Positions 42,386-52,067 of a DNA stretch of 64,000 bases are shown one piece after another (position 1 is the first letter of the stretch; each line of letters opens with the position of its first letter). Below the pieces are notes generated by a model. The model was not told the origin of the DNA and ran no database searches. It saw only the letters and a list, made by a program, of their open reading frames with translations. Where the stretch lies: the NCBI RefSeq assembly GCF_002285795.1, contig NZ_CP022961.1, positions 6,600,501 through 6,664,500 on the forward strand, written 5' to 3'. The translations under genes were made by a program, and so were the position numbers. The DNA comes from Plantactinospora sp. KBS50 (GTDB taxonomy: Bacteria; Actinomycetota; Actinomycetes; Mycobacteriales; Micromonosporaceae).

Positions 42386-44401
42386 GTGGACTACCGGGAC
42401 TGGGCGAGTGGCGAACTCGTCCGGCGGGAACGCCAGCGCGATGCGTGGCGGGACGGGCCGTCCGAGACATCCGGCGACGAGACCGGGCGACCGGCGGCCC
42501 GGCGCGGGCTGCCCTCGGCCGAGCGCTACGTCCCGGCCTGGGCGCGGGAGGATTCCGGTTCCGCCGCCGGTGGATCCCATTACGGGACCGCCGGCTCCAC
42601 TTCCACGGGCGGCGGTTGGCGGTCCGGCTCCACCGGCGGTGGGCGGCACCGGCAGGAGGATGCCGACGAATCGCCCTCCGGCGAGTTGCCGGCCGCGCGC
42701 CAGGCTCGCTGGCAGACGACGGAGACCACCGGCGGTTGGCACCGGGAGGACGAGCCCACCGGCTGGTCACGGCGGCTGCCCCGGCAGTCCACGGCGGGCC
42801 GGGAACCGGTGTCACCCACCGGCGCCTCCTGGTTGGACCAGGAGCCGCGGCGCGCCGGTCACCTGGACCAGGAGCCGCGGCCCGTGGGCCGGCGCCGCGC
42901 CCGCGACGACGAGGACCGGACCGGTACCCACCGCGCGTTGCCGTCGGAAGATCAGGACGAGCCCTACGCGGCGGAACCGGTCACCGGCATCGGCGCCTGG
43001 GAGAGCCCCACCAGCACCGGCGGATGGAGCCGCCGCGCCGGCGGTACGCAGTGGGAGGAGTCCACCAGCACCGGCGGGTGGAGTGCGTCCGCCAGCACCA
43101 GCGGGTGGAAACCGTCCTCCGGCACCGGTGGGTGGGGCACGTCCTCCGGCACCGGTGGGTGGGGCTCCGCCTCCGCCGGCGCCTCCGCCGGCGGCATCCG
43201 GGGGTCCAGGTCCGACACCGAACGCGGCCGGGCGGGCCGGTCCCGAGAGCGGGAGTCCCGCCACGATCACGCCGCGGACTGGGACCGCACCCCGGCCGTC
43301 GATCCGTGGGCCCGGCCCGACGACACCTCGACCGCGATCGGGCGCTGGGATCGGGACGCGGGACGCTTTGTCGAGGTCGAGCCGCAGAGCACTCGTTCCG
43401 AGCCGGAGCGTCCGCCGGGCCGCGGCAGGTTGTACGGCCAGGAACGGACGGCCGGCCGGGATGGACCGCGGGCAGCGGTGGACCGCGGCGAGCCGCCGGC
43501 CGAGACGGACGTCGAGGAGGAGCGCCGGTACGGGCGCCGGGAAACCTTCTGGTCCGGTACGCGGCTGGCCGGCGACGATCCGCGGTGGATGGGCACCCCG
43601 GCCTCGGCACCCAGTTCCCCGGTGGTCGACTTTCCCCGACCCGGTTCGGCCCCGCCGCCGGCCAAGGATCCGCGCCGGTCTCCCTCCTCCGGCGCGGGTG
43701 TCGCGGGCGTGCCCGACCGGGACGGACCCGGCCGCCCCGCATCCGGACGTACCGCCCCGGCCGCGGGACGCGCTGACCTGACGGCCGGACGCGCCGCTCC
43801 GGCCGCGGCCCGCCGTGGCGCGGCGGCAGGTTTCGACCCGGGCGACCAACCCGGGCGCGGTCTGACCCCAGGCCCATCCCGCCCGGCCGCCGTCACTACC
43901 CGCAGTGCCGCCGCTCGAAGCGGGGCCACCGGAGGCGCCGCCGCCCGAAGCACCGCCAACCGGAGCACCGCCGCCCGGTCGGAGCGCTGGCCGCCCGCGT
44001 CTGTCGGGCTGAGTCGGATGCCGGCCCGGCTGGATGCCGGTCTGCTGCTCGATGGCGAGCGCGGCAGCATGCCGGCGGCGCTGCTCTGTACCGTGCTGTG
44101 GTACGCGGTGCCCGTGCTGGTCCTGGTGGGCTGGCTGACGACGCTGGACAGCCGGGTACCGACCGGATGCGTGACCGACGTCACCGGCGGCGGCTGCCAG
44201 TCGCCCCGGACACACGCCCTGGTGTCGCTGCTCGGTGGTGTGCCACAGTTCGGCGCCGCGCTGCTGGCCAGCCTGTTCGTGGCGATTCTGCTACGCCGGG
44301 CCAGCGGGGCCTGGCGCTCCATGACCGTGGGTCTGGCCGCCGCCGTGGTCGGTGGCGGCCTGTCGACGGTCATCTTCAGCGCCATGACCGGCACGGGCTG
44401 A
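42386..44401 (+). CDS. large disordered protein with C-terminal membrane domain
   Basis: 671 aa from GTG 42386. Residues 1-550 are highly charged and disordered, with seven to eight Ser-Thr-Gly-Gly-Trp-type units between residues about 65 and 255 (for example STSTGGWS and SSGTGGWG). The C-terminal 130 residues hold three membrane helices (LCTVLWYAVPVLVLVGWL, FGAALLASLFVAILL, VGLAAAVVGGGLSTVIF) and a small loop with two cysteines (GCVTDVTGGGCQ). No family recognised. It sits between rplI and dnaB, the place of Rv0057 in M. tuberculosis, but on the opposite strand. Function unknown. Confidence 0.72.
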   Translation: MDYRDWASGELVRRERQRDAWRDGPSETSGDETGRPAARRGLPSAERYVPAWAREDSGSAAGGSHYGTAGSTSTGGGWRSGSTGGGRHRQEDADESPSGELPAARQARWQTTETTGGWHREDEPTGWSRRLPRQSTAGREPVSPTGASWLDQEPRRAGHLDQEPRPVGRRRARDDEDRTGTHRALPSEDQDEPYAAEPVTGIGAWESPTSTGGWSRRAGGTQWEESTSTGGWSASASTSGWKPSSGTGGWGTSSGTGGWGSASAGASAGGIRGSRSDTERGRAGRSRERESRHDHAADWDRTPAVDPWARPDDTSTAIGRWDRDAGRFVEVEPQSTRSEPERPPGRGRLYGQERTAGRDGPRAAVDRGEPPAETDVEEERRYGRRETFWSGTRLAGDDPRWMGTPASAPSSPVVDFPRPGSAPPPAKDPRRSPSSGAGVAGVPDRDGPGRPASGRTAPAAGRADLTAGRAAPAAARRGAAAGFDPGDQPGRGLTPGPSRPAAVTTRSAAARSGATGGAAARSTANRSTAARSERWPPASVGLSRMPARLDAGLLLDGERGSMPAALLCTVLWYAVPVLVLVGWLTTLDSRVPTGCVTDVTGGGCQSPRTHALVSLLGGVPQFGAALLASLFVAILLRRASGAWRSMTVGLAAAVVGGGLSTVIFSAMTGTG

Positions 44402-44432
44402 CCCGGCGGTTCCCGCGCCCGCAGGCAGCAAG

Positions 44433-44505
44433 GTCAACTCGTCTTCGGGGAAGTTGGGGTATCCCGGCGGCCCGGACCGCCCAACTTCGCCGAAGACGAG
44501 TTGAT
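44433..44505. terminator. long hairpin after the 42386 gene
   Basis: Arms of about 26 nt (TCAACTCGTCTTCGG core) with two mismatches around a loop of about 20 nt; downstream of the + strand gene. Confidence 0.6.
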
Positions 44506-44535
44506 CATGACTCTGGTCCCCAGGCCGAGGACTGA

Positions 44536-44583
44536 ACCGACGACGGGGTGCCGCGCCGATCGGCGCGGCACCCCGTCGTCGGT
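44536..44583. terminator. perfect 48-nt palindrome after rplI
   Basis: 24+24 perfect inverted repeat centred on CCGA|TCGG. It starts 11 bp beyond the rplI stop (minus strand) and is the probable end of the rpsF-ssb-rpsR-rplI transcript. Confidence 0.7.
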
Positions 44584-44593
44584 GGTGCGGTGT

Positions 44594-45043
44594 CTACTTC
44601 CCGGGCACGACGTTCAGGTCGAACCGGGCGCTGACCTCCGGGTGCAGGCGGACGCGCACCGGGTACGAGCCGATCGCCTTGATGTGCGCGGGCATCTCCA
44701 GCCGACGCCGGTCAAGGGCCGGCCCGCCAGCGGCCTTCACCGCGTTGACGACCTCGGCCGGGGTGACCGATCCGAAGAGCCGGCCGCCGTCGCCCGCGCG
44801 GGCGGACAGGCTGACCTTGAGGCCCTCAAGCTGGCCCTTGAGCTCGTTCGCGTGGTCGAGGTTGCGCACCTCACGCGCCGAACGCGCTCGCCGGATGACC
44901 GCGACCTGCTTCTCCGCGCCCTTGGTCCAGGCGATCGCGAAGCCCTGCGGCAGCAGGTAGTTGCGGCCGTAGCCGTCCTTGACCTCGACGATGTCGCCGG
45001 GCTCGCCGAGGCCGGACACCTCCTGAGTAAGGATGATCTTCAT
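44594..45043 (-). CDS. rplI: 50S ribosomal protein bL9
   Basis: 149 aa. [36 protein letters not shown] is the conserved N-terminal rRNA-binding domain; the central helix ([15 protein letters not shown]) and C-terminal domain ([14 protein letters not shown]) are present. GAGGGGG Shine-Dalgarno 7 nt before ATG 45043. Last gene of the operon. Confidence 0.98.
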   Translation of the reverse strand: MKIILTQEVSGLGEPGDIVEVKDGYGRNYLLPQGFAIAWTKGAEKQVAVIRRARSAREVRNLDHANELKGQLEGLKVSLSARAGDGGRLFGSVTPAEVVNAVKAAGGPALDRRRLEMPAHIKAIGSYPVRVRLHPEVSARFDLNVVPGK

Positions 45044-45057
45044 CGTGGTGCCCCCTC

Positions 45058-45297
45058 TCAGCGGGCCGTGGCCGTGTACGGCAGCAGGGCCATCTCACGC
45101 GCGTTCTTGACCGCGCGGGCGATCTGCCGCTGCTGCTGGGAGGTGACCCCGGTCACCCGCCGAGCACGGATCTTGCCGCGGTCGGAGATGAACTTGCGCA
45201 GCAGCGCGGTGTCCTTGTAGTCGATGTAGGTGATCCCGTCCTTGTCGAGCGGGTTCACCTTCTTCTTCGGCTTGCGAAGTGCCGCAGCCTTTGCCAT
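45058..45297 (-). CDS. rpsR: 30S ribosomal protein bS18
   Basis: 79 aa. [31 protein letters not shown] and the [20 protein letters not shown] helix are diagnostic. It lacks the zinc-binding N-terminal cysteines of the C+ paralogue type, so it is the C- or standard form by what I can see. AGGAG lies 9 nt before ATG 45297. 14 bp from rplI. Confidence 0.98.
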   Translation of the reverse strand: MAKAAALRKPKKKVNPLDKDGITYIDYKDTALLRKFISDRGKIRARRVTGVTSQQQRQIARAVKNAREMALLPYTATAR

Positions 45298-45341
45298 TGC
45301 TCTTGCTCCTGATTTCCAGATCCGGACGCCTCGCGGCGCCG

Positions 45342-45857
45342 TCAGAACGGGGGCTCTTCGTCGAAGTTTCCGCCCGAACCGGACGAGGAGGGTGCGGCCG
45401 TGGCCCACGGGTCGTCGAAGTTCCCGCCGCCGCCACCGCGGCTCTGACCGCCGCCGCTGGAGGCGCCGAAGCCACCACCACCGCCGCCGGAACGGGACAT
45501 CTTCTGCACCTTGGCGGTGGCGTACCGCAGCGACGGGCCGATCTCGTCGACCTCCAGCTCGATGACCGTACGCTTCTCGCCTTCACGTGTCTCGTACGAC
45601 CGCTGACGCAGCCGGCCCGACACGATGACCCGGGCGCCGCGCTGGAGCGACTCGGCCACGTGCTCGGCCGCCTGGCGCCACACCGTGCAGGAGAGGAAGA
45701 GCGGCTCGCCGTCCTTCCACTCACCGGAGGCCTTGTCCATGAACCGGGGCGTCGAGGCGACCCGGAACTTGGCGACGGCCGCGCCGGACGGGGTGAAACG
45801 CAACTCGGGGTCGTCGGTCAGGTTGCCGATGACCGTGATGGTGGTGTCTCCTGCCAT
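45342..45857 (-). CDS. ssb: single-stranded DNA-binding protein
   Basis: 171 aa. N-terminal OB fold ([58 protein letters not shown]), then a Gly/Ser-rich linker and the acidic tip NFDEEPPF that recruits replication proteins. ATG 45857 has GAGGAG 6 nt upstream; ATG 45863 is too close to that site. Sits between rpsF and rpsR as in other actinobacteria. Confidence 0.98.
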   Translation of the reverse strand: MAGDTTITVIGNLTDDPELRFTPSGAAVAKFRVASTPRFMDKASGEWKDGEPLFLSCTVWRQAAEHVAESLQRGARVIVSGRLRQRSYETREGEKRTVIELEVDEIGPSLRYATAKVQKMSRSGGGGGGFGASSGGGQSRGGGGGNFDDPWATAAPSSSGSGGNFDEEPPF

Positions 45858-45954
45858 GACCATCTCCTCGCGCGCACATCAGTCTCGTCAGCAAGGCTGC
45901 CAGAGCCCTGTGACAGTTGCCGATGCGGCTGATCCGGACGGACCGGTTACGCGC

Positions 45955-46245
45955 TCAGCGCGTCTCCGGACGGATGACCTTGGTACGCAGCACGGACTCG
46001 TTGAGCCGCAGCTGCCGGTCCAGCTCGGCCACCGCCTCAGGCGACGCCTGAAGGTCGATGACGGCGTAGATGCCTTCGGCCTTCTTGCTGATCTCGTACG
46101 CGAGGCGCCGGCGGCCCCACACGTCGAGCTTCTCCACCGAGCCGCCCGCGGTGCGGATCACGTTCAGGTACGTGTCGAGCGACGGTGCGACGGTGCGCTC
46201 CTCAAGACTGGGGTCGAGGATCACCATGATTTCGTAATGACGCAA
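45955..46245 (-). CDS. rpsF: 30S ribosomal protein bS6
   Basis: 96 aa. [30 protein letters not shown] and [30 protein letters not shown] are standard bS6. The start codon is TTG 46245, with AGGAGGTGA 9 nt upstream. First gene of the rpsF-ssb-rpsR-rplI operon. Confidence 0.97.
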   Translation of the reverse strand: MRHYEIMVILDPSLEERTVAPSLDTYLNVIRTAGGSVEKLDVWGRRRLAYEISKKAEGIYAVIDLQASPEAVAELDRQLRLNESVLRTKVIRPETR

Positions 46246-46431
46246 GACTTCTCACCTCCTGTGGGCTATACGGCCACGGTCCTTCCGTGGCAGGAGGTCG
46301 TGCGTCGTCGTCCGAATCCGCCGACGGACCCGCGGGCGCGGGTCACCGGCTCGTGGACAACCTGACCAGGATAGCCGGCCCGGTACGGGGCGCCACCGGT
46401 AGCCCCGGGTGTCACGGGCCGACACCGATCC

Positions 46432-46549
46432 GGAGCGAAGTCGACCCGGAGCGAAGTCGACCCGGAGCGGAACCGCGGCCGGCCGGAGCCGGGACACGGC
46501 CGACACAACGGGCCCCCTCCCGGCGCACGCTGGCGCGGGAAGGGGCCCG
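46432..46549. promoter_or_regulatory. rpsF leader: direct repeats and GC hairpin
   Basis: The 679-bp gap 46246-46924 has no gene. Within it, three partial copies of CGGAGCGAAGTCGACCC occur near 46433-46478, and a 14-bp-arm hairpin (CGGGCCCCCTCCCG / CGGGAAGGGGCCCG) lies at 46509-46549. Both would be in the untranslated leader of rpsF if the promoter is near 46.7 kb, so attenuation or S6-S18 feedback is possible but not shown. Confidence 0.4.
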
Positions 46550-46695
46550 GAGCGACCGGTCCGGGACGACGGACGGCGCTGAGCCGCGGGACGCCCCCGT
46601 CCGCATTCCTTGGGTGGGACCTGGGGAGGAACGACCACACCGATGAGGTTGGACGGTTGGCGCCCCGCGGAGCCGGTGTTTACTTATCTGGTGCA

Positions 46696-46726
46696 AAGAT
46701 AGCATGTTTTGCGTCTTGAGCGGCAA
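46696..46726 (-). promoter_or_regulatory. candidate promoter for the rpsF operon
   Basis: On the minus strand TTGCCG (46721-46726) and TATCTT (46696-46701) are 19 nt apart, slightly long, in the only AT-rich stretch of the gap. Confidence 0.28.
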
Positions 46727-46924
46727 TAGCCCGAATTGTTCGTCAACTTTCCACCGGATCCCGACCCTCGCCGCAGGCGACCCGGGACCACCCGGGTGAC
46801 CTGGACCGACGCCGGAACACCGGCCGTTCACTCCCAGACAACGAGAGGATCTGGCCTCTGGTGACGCGATGCCGCGCCGACCACCATCACCCGGTTGTCG
46901 GTCCCGGGACGTAGGCTCGCATCC

Positions 46925-47701
46925 ATGCGTATCGGAGCCCACGTCGACGCGACCGACCCCCTGGCCGCTGCCGCGGCCCGCGATGCGGAGACCGTGCAGT
47001 TCTTCCTGGCCGATCCGCAGGGCTGGAAGGCGCCGCAGCCGCACCCCGACGCGGACCGGCTGCGGACGGCGGACATCGACGTATTCGTGCACGCCCCGTA
47101 CGTCATCAACGTGGCGACGCTCAACAACCGGATCCGGATCCCCAGTCGCAAGCTGATGCTCACCCACGCCAGCGCGGCGGCGACCGTGGGCGCCAAGGGA
47201 CTGATCGTGCACGGCGGCCACGTCAACGCCGGCGACGATCTCGCCAAGGGCATCGACAACTGGCGCAAGGCCTTCGCGTACGCCGCCGACGCCGGCGGCC
47301 TCGCGACGCCGGTGCTGATCGAGAACACCGCGGGCGGTGACAACGCCTGCGCCCGCCGGTTCGACAACCTGGCCCGGCTGTGGGACGCGGTGGGCGACTA
47401 CGACGTCGGCTTCTGCCTCGACACCTGCCACGCGCACGCCGGCGGCGAGGAGTTGCTCGACATCGTCGACCGGGTCAAGGCGATCACCGGTCGGATCGAT
47501 CTGATCCACGCCAACGACTCCAAGGACGGCTTCGACTCCGGCCGCGACCGGCACGACAACCTGGGCAACGGCAAGATCGACCCGGATCTGGTGGTGGCCG
47601 CGATCCGGGCCGCCGACGCCCCGGTCGTGGTGGAGACGCCCGGCGGGGTCACGGGACAGCGCGCCGACATTGCGCTGTTGCGCGACCGGGCCGGGCGGTA
47701 G
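46925..47701 (+). CDS. nfo: endonuclease IV-like AP endonuclease
   Basis: 258 aa. TIM-barrel AP endonuclease that incises abasic DNA. Zinc-site segments: [82 protein letters not shown], and VVVETPGG. All metal ligands seem present. ATG 46925. The next gene begins 8 bp later. Confidence 0.93.
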   Translation: MRIGAHVDATDPLAAAAARDAETVQFFLADPQGWKAPQPHPDADRLRTADIDVFVHAPYVINVATLNNRIRIPSRKLMLTHASAAATVGAKGLIVHGGHVNAGDDLAKGIDNWRKAFAYAADAGGLATPVLIENTAGGDNACARRFDNLARLWDAVGDYDVGFCLDTCHAHAGGEELLDIVDRVKAITGRIDLIHANDSKDGFDSGRDRHDNLGNGKIDPDLVVAAIRAADAPVVVETPGGVTGQRADIALLRDRAGR

Positions 47702-47709
47702 GTGACGGG

Positions 47710-50004
47710 ATGAGCACCGATCAGTCCAGCGAGGCGGAGTCGTCGTCGCTGCCCCGCCCGGGGGCCGACACCGACACCGACACCGACGCGCCAGTGGGTA
47801 CGGACGCACCCGCGGCCACCGACAGCGCTGCGGCGACCGAGGCTGTCCCGACGACCGACGACCCGCCGGTTGCCGGGGGCGCCGCGGAGCCGACGGCCGA
47901 CGCCGGCACGGCCACGAGCGACCACGCAGCGCCGACGACCGATCCGACCCGCGAAGCGCCGGGCACGCCGCGATCCGCGGATGACTCCCCGGCCGACCCC
48001 GGGCGGGCAACCGACGATGCCGACTCCACCACGGACGCCCCGGCGACCGGCGACGGCACACCCACCGAGACCACCCCGGCCGACGCCACCACCGGCCCGA
48101 CCGGGGACGGCACACCCACCGAGACCACCCCGATCGACGGCACGACCGGCGAGGATGGCCCGGCCGCCGCGGGCACGAGCGCCGAGGACGATACGAGCGC
48201 CGACGAACCGGCGCGCGCCGAGGACGACAGGGCCGACCCCTGGTCCGCGTTCGCCCCGGCCGGCGAGTCCCTGCCGGGTCGCTTCCGGCGGGGCGCCCGG
48301 GCCACCGGACGGTTCTTCATCCACGAGTGGACGCTCGCGGCGCTGGCCAGCCTCGCCCTGGCGGTCCTGATGACCTGGCCGACGCTGCGCTACCCGATGC
48401 ACACCATTCCGCAGGACATCTGGGATCCCACCCTCCAGGCGTGGCAGATGGCCTGGTCGGGGCATGCCGTGCTGACCGACCCCACCCGGCTGTGGCAGTC
48501 CAACACGTTCTATCCGGAGCCGTGGAGCTTCGCCTTCTCCGACACCCTGCTCGGGTACGCCCCGGCCGGGATGCTCGGCACCGGACCGGTCGCCGCGTTG
48601 CTGCGCTACAACATCATGTTCGTGCTGGCGCATGCGCTGGCGACGTTCGGTGCGTACGCGCTGGCCCGGCAGCTCGGCGCGAGCCGGATCGGTGCCGCGG
48701 TCGCCGGGGTCGGCTTCGCGTACGCGCCGTGGTTGCTGGCCCAGGGTGGCCACCTGCACGTGCTGTCCAACGGCGGCATCCCGCTGGCGTTCGCGATGCT
48801 GGCGCGTGGGCACGGCTGGTCGTTGCGCCGCGGCTACCGGCCGACGCGGCGCAATGCCGCCTGGGCACTCGCCGGGTGGGTGGTGGCGAGCTGGCAGATC
48901 ACCCTCGGCTTCGGCATCGGCCTGCCCTTCGCGTACGTCCTCGGGCTGGTCGCCGTGGTCGCGGTGGTCGTCTGGTACGTGCGGCGTTTCACCGGCGCCG
49001 GCCGGCGGCCGTTCGGGTGGCGGCTGCTTCTGGCGGACCTGGGCGGCGGCCTGATCTTCGCGGCCACCGGCGCACTGATGGCGATCCCGTTCTTCAAGGT
49101 CGCCGAGCTGTACCCGTACGCCAAGCGGTCGCTGGCCGAGGTGGACCTCTTCTCACCGCCGGCCGAGGGTTTCCTCATCGCCCCGGCGGAGTCGCGGATC
49201 TGGGGTGCGGCACACGAACAGGCTCGGGCCGCGCTGCCATGGCACCCCGAGATGACGCTGCTGCCCGGGTTCGTGCTCTACGGGCTGGCGCTGGCCGGAC
49301 TGATCGTCTCGGTCTGGACCCTGCGCCAGCGCCTGTTGCTGGCTGCCGCCACGGTGCTGACCATGCTGCTGGCCATGGGCACGAAGTTCCAGGGCGGCCG
49401 CTACACCTACGTACCGCTGTTCGAGCACCTGCCCGGATGGGACGGCCTGCGCACCCCCGGCCGGCTGATGCTCTGGGCGACGCTGCTGCTGAGCCTCCTC
49501 GCGGCCGGCGCGGTCAGCGCCCTCGCCGTACGGGTCCGGGAACTCGCCGCGCAGCGGATACCGCCGTGGCCCGGTCCGTGGCTACGGCTGCTCACCCTGG
49601 TGCCGCTGGCGCTGGTGCTGGTCGAAGGGCTGAACGTCACCCCACATCCGGTGGTACCGGAACAGCCGGCCGCGTTCCGCACCGTGGACGGGCCGCTGCT
49701 CGTGCTGCCCAGTGACCCGAGCACCGACCAGAACGTGATGCTCTGGACGACCAGCCGCTTCCAGGACGTCGTCAACGGTGGCAGCGGATTCACGCCGGAG
49801 CCGCTGACGGTCGCCCGGCAGGTCACGCAGACCTTCCCGGACGCGAACAGCGTGGCCTACCTGCGCGGCATCGGCGTGCACACGGTGGTGCTGCTGCGCG
49901 ACCGGGTACCCGGCACGCCCTGGCAGACCACCGTCGACCTGCCGGTGGACTCCCTCGGCATCCAGCGCGAGGACATCGGCAACGTGGTGGTGTACCGCTT
50001 CTGA
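47710..50004 (+). CDS. large polytopic membrane protein, GT-C-like
   Basis: 764 aa. Residues 1-180 are an acidic Thr/Asp/Ala-rich disordered region with two copies of GDGTPTETTP. About 12 helices follow from residue about 205 (EWTLAALASLALAVLMTWPTL). The loop HTIPQDIWDPTLQAWQMAW after helix 1 has the Asp pattern of GT-C transferases, and there is an extracellular soluble C-terminal domain (from about 660: VDGPLLVLPSDPSTDQNVMLWTTSRFQDVVNGGSGFTPEP). Probably envelope polysaccharide or lipid glycosylation. Co-transcribed with nfo but unrelated. Confidence 0.78.
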   Translation: MSTDQSSEAESSSLPRPGADTDTDTDAPVGTDAPAATDSAAATEAVPTTDDPPVAGGAAEPTADAGTATSDHAAPTTDPTREAPGTPRSADDSPADPGRATDDADSTTDAPATGDGTPTETTPADATTGPTGDGTPTETTPIDGTTGEDGPAAAGTSAEDDTSADEPARAEDDRADPWSAFAPAGESLPGRFRRGARATGRFFIHEWTLAALASLALAVLMTWPTLRYPMHTIPQDIWDPTLQAWQMAWSGHAVLTDPTRLWQSNTFYPEPWSFAFSDTLLGYAPAGMLGTGPVAALLRYNIMFVLAHALATFGAYALARQLGASRIGAAVAGVGFAYAPWLLAQGGHLHVLSNGGIPLAFAMLARGHGWSLRRGYRPTRRNAAWALAGWVVASWQITLGFGIGLPFAYVLGLVAVVAVVVWYVRRFTGAGRRPFGWRLLLADLGGGLIFAATGALMAIPFFKVAELYPYAKRSLAEVDLFSPPAEGFLIAPAESRIWGAAHEQARAALPWHPEMTLLPGFVLYGLALAGLIVSVWTLRQRLLLAAATVLTMLLAMGTKFQGGRYTYVPLFEHLPGWDGLRTPGRLMLWATLLLSLLAAGAVSALAVRVRELAAQRIPPWPGPWLRLLTLVPLALVLVEGLNVTPHPVVPEQPAAFRTVDGPLLVLPSDPSTDQNVMLWTTSRFQDVVNGGSGFTPEPLTVARQVTQTFPDANSVAYLRGIGVHTVVLLRDRVPGTPWQTTVDLPVDSLGIQREDIGNVVVYRF

Positions 50005-50220
50005 GGTTGGTTCGGCTCAACTGCTCGAACACGTACCCGCTGTATCGGTCGCCGCCGTCCTGGTAACCGCTCGCCACCGTCTCCGCTGCCGCATTCAGCA
50101 GGCGGTCGGCGCGTGGGCCGGACCGGTCGGTCAGGAGCCCTCGCAGGGCGTGCTCGGCCGCCGCCTTGCCACGGGCCTCACGACCCGCCTCCTCGATGGC
50201 GCCTGCTTCACTGTCCGGCG

Positions 50221-51831
50221 TCAGGCCGGGGCCGGGGTTGCCCGAGCGGGCTCGGCGGTCCGGTCGGCGAGCCAGGGGGCGTCGGGGGCGCCGTCCAGGA
50301 CGCCGCCGTCCGGGTCGTCGGCGTACGTCTGGCGCACCGCGTCCTGTTCCGGATGCATGATGTCCCGGATCACGAAGCCGCACAGCACGGCAACGGTGAC
50401 CAGGCGCAGCGTCGAGGCCAGCACGAACACGCCCTCCGGGAAGACCGCGGTACCGGTGGAGGTACCGAGCAGTTCCCCGTAGAAGGCCACGAAGTAGCAG
50501 ATCTCGGCGGCCTGCCAGGCGAGGAAGGCACCCCAGCGCGGCCGGGCGAGCACGGCCAGCGGCAGCAGCCAGAGGGTGAACTGTTGCGACCAGACCTTGC
50601 TGAAGATCAGGAAGGCGGCCACCACGAGAAACGCCAACTGGCCGAGCCGGGGCCGCCGGGGGGCCATGAAGGTCAGGATGAGGATCCCCACGCAGGCCGC
50701 GCCGAACAACGCGTACGACAGGGTGTTGAGGGTCGGGATGTGCCCGCTGAGCCACTGGAACGGGCCCTGCTCGCCCGGTTGGCCGGATCGCCACTTGCCG
50801 TCGACGTACCGGCCGACGTACCAGAGCGTGCCCCAGTCCACGGCCCGGGTCTGGTTCAGCTCGAAGAACCGTCCCCAGCTCGTCGGGTAGAGCAGGGCGA
50901 TCGGCAGATTCACCGCCACCACCGTGACGACCGCCGTTCCCAGCGCGACCAGCGCCGCGCGGACCCGGGCGGCCCGGATCGCGAGCACCAGGATGGGTCC
51001 GAGCAGGAAGATCGGCCACAGTTTCGCCGCCCCGGCGAGCCCGAGCAGCACACCGGCGAGCGCGGGACGGCGCCGGGCCCAGGCGTACAGACCGAAGGCG
51101 CCGAGACCGATCGCCAACAGGTCCCAGTTGACGGTGGCGGTGACCAACAGGGCCGGGGAGAGCGCGAAGAGGGCGGCGTCCCACGGCCGTCGGCGGCGCA
51201 GAGACAGGATCACCGCGACGGTGGCGACGGCGAGCGCGCTCAGCACCAGAGCGTTGAGGTTGTAGAACCACTGCCCCTGGTTCATCGCGGGCCGGTCCAC
51301 GCCCAGCGCGTGCACGGGCAGCCCGAGGGCTCCCATGAAGTAGCCGGTGACCACGGGGTACTCGACGGGGTGGTCCCGGTAGGGCACCTTGCCCTCGTTG
51401 AGGCCCTCCGCGTAGTACAGCGCGAGCACGTCGGTGTAGCAGAACTCCTTGTACTGGATGTTGTTCTGCCAGGCGCCGTCCTGGCACGGCGACTTCTGCA
51501 CCCAGTGCAGGGCCAGGGTGAGGCAGACGAGCGCCAGGACGACCCGGGCGGCGGTCCAGAAGCCCTGCCGCACCCGGCCAGGACCGGAGGGCTCGACGTG
51601 CTCGCCGAGCGGCCCGCCGATCGCCTCGGACAGGCCCCGGACGAAACCGTCCGACCTGGACGGGTGGTCGACCGGCTCCGCCGGGTCGCCGCCGACGGCG
51701 AGCGCCGGCGCGTCGGCCGCGCCGATGCCGAGCGCCGCCGATCCGGCCGGATCGGCGATCAGCTGCGAGCTGGACTGGTCATCGGCACCGGCCGGTGACG
51801 TGGTACGGCGGGCGGCGGACTGCGGGCTCAT
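50221..51831 (-). CDS. GT87-family membrane mannosyltransferase-like protein
   Basis: 536 aa, counterpart of M. tuberculosis Rv0051 by position and type. A disordered N-terminus (1-95) precedes about 10 helices. The first external loop carries CQDGAWQNNIQYKEFCYTDVLALYYAEGLNEGKVPYRDHPVEYPVV with the D of YTDV as candidate acid. KLWPIFLLGPIL is the GT-C AxKxxP-like loop. It uses a polyprenyl-linked sugar donor in the cell envelope by inference. It lies downstream of the ponA-type PBP gene on the same strand, suggesting envelope synthesis. Confidence 0.84.
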   Translation of the reverse strand: MSPQSAARRTTSPAGADDQSSSQLIADPAGSAALGIGAADAPALAVGGDPAEPVDHPSRSDGFVRGLSEAIGGPLGEHVEPSGPGRVRQGFWTAARVVLALVCLTLALHWVQKSPCQDGAWQNNIQYKEFCYTDVLALYYAEGLNEGKVPYRDHPVEYPVVTGYFMGALGLPVHALGVDRPAMNQGQWFYNLNALVLSALAVATVAVILSLRRRRPWDAALFALSPALLVTATVNWDLLAIGLGAFGLYAWARRRPALAGVLLGLAGAAKLWPIFLLGPILVLAIRAARVRAALVALGTAVVTVVAVNLPIALLYPTSWGRFFELNQTRAVDWGTLWYVGRYVDGKWRSGQPGEQGPFQWLSGHIPTLNTLSYALFGAACVGILILTFMAPRRPRLGQLAFLVVAAFLIFSKVWSQQFTLWLLPLAVLARPRWGAFLAWQAAEICYFVAFYGELLGTSTGTAVFPEGVFVLASTLRLVTVAVLCGFVIRDIMHPEQDAVRQTYADDPDGGVLDGAPDAPWLADRTAEPARATPAPA

Positions 51832-52013
51832 GAACAGGCATCCTGCCGCATCAACCCATGCTTCGTCGTCATCCCGGGGGTAAGTGTCCGCTCCGCGGAC
51901 GCAATCACTTCCGGCGATGTACCGACGGCCCCGAAATGGTCACCGTCGAGGCCGCGTCGTCGGACGGGGGCGTACGTCCTCCCCGGCGCCGGAAGCGGTC
52001 GCGCGGCGGACCC

Positions 52014-52046
52014 GGCGGCGGGACGGTTCGGAGCCGTCCCGCCGCC
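52014..52046. terminator. hairpin after the PBP gene
   Basis: Perfect 13-bp arms (GGCGGCGGGACGG / CCGTCCCGCCGCC) with a 7-nt loop, 22 bp beyond the PBP stop on the minus strand. Confidence 0.6.
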
Positions 52047-52067
52047 CGCGGTGACTGTCCGCCGGGG

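Noticed and set aside
38761-43776. Long + strand frames opposite dnaB and its upstream gene
   Set aside because: Codon pattern and motifs support the dnaB and 42386 frames only.
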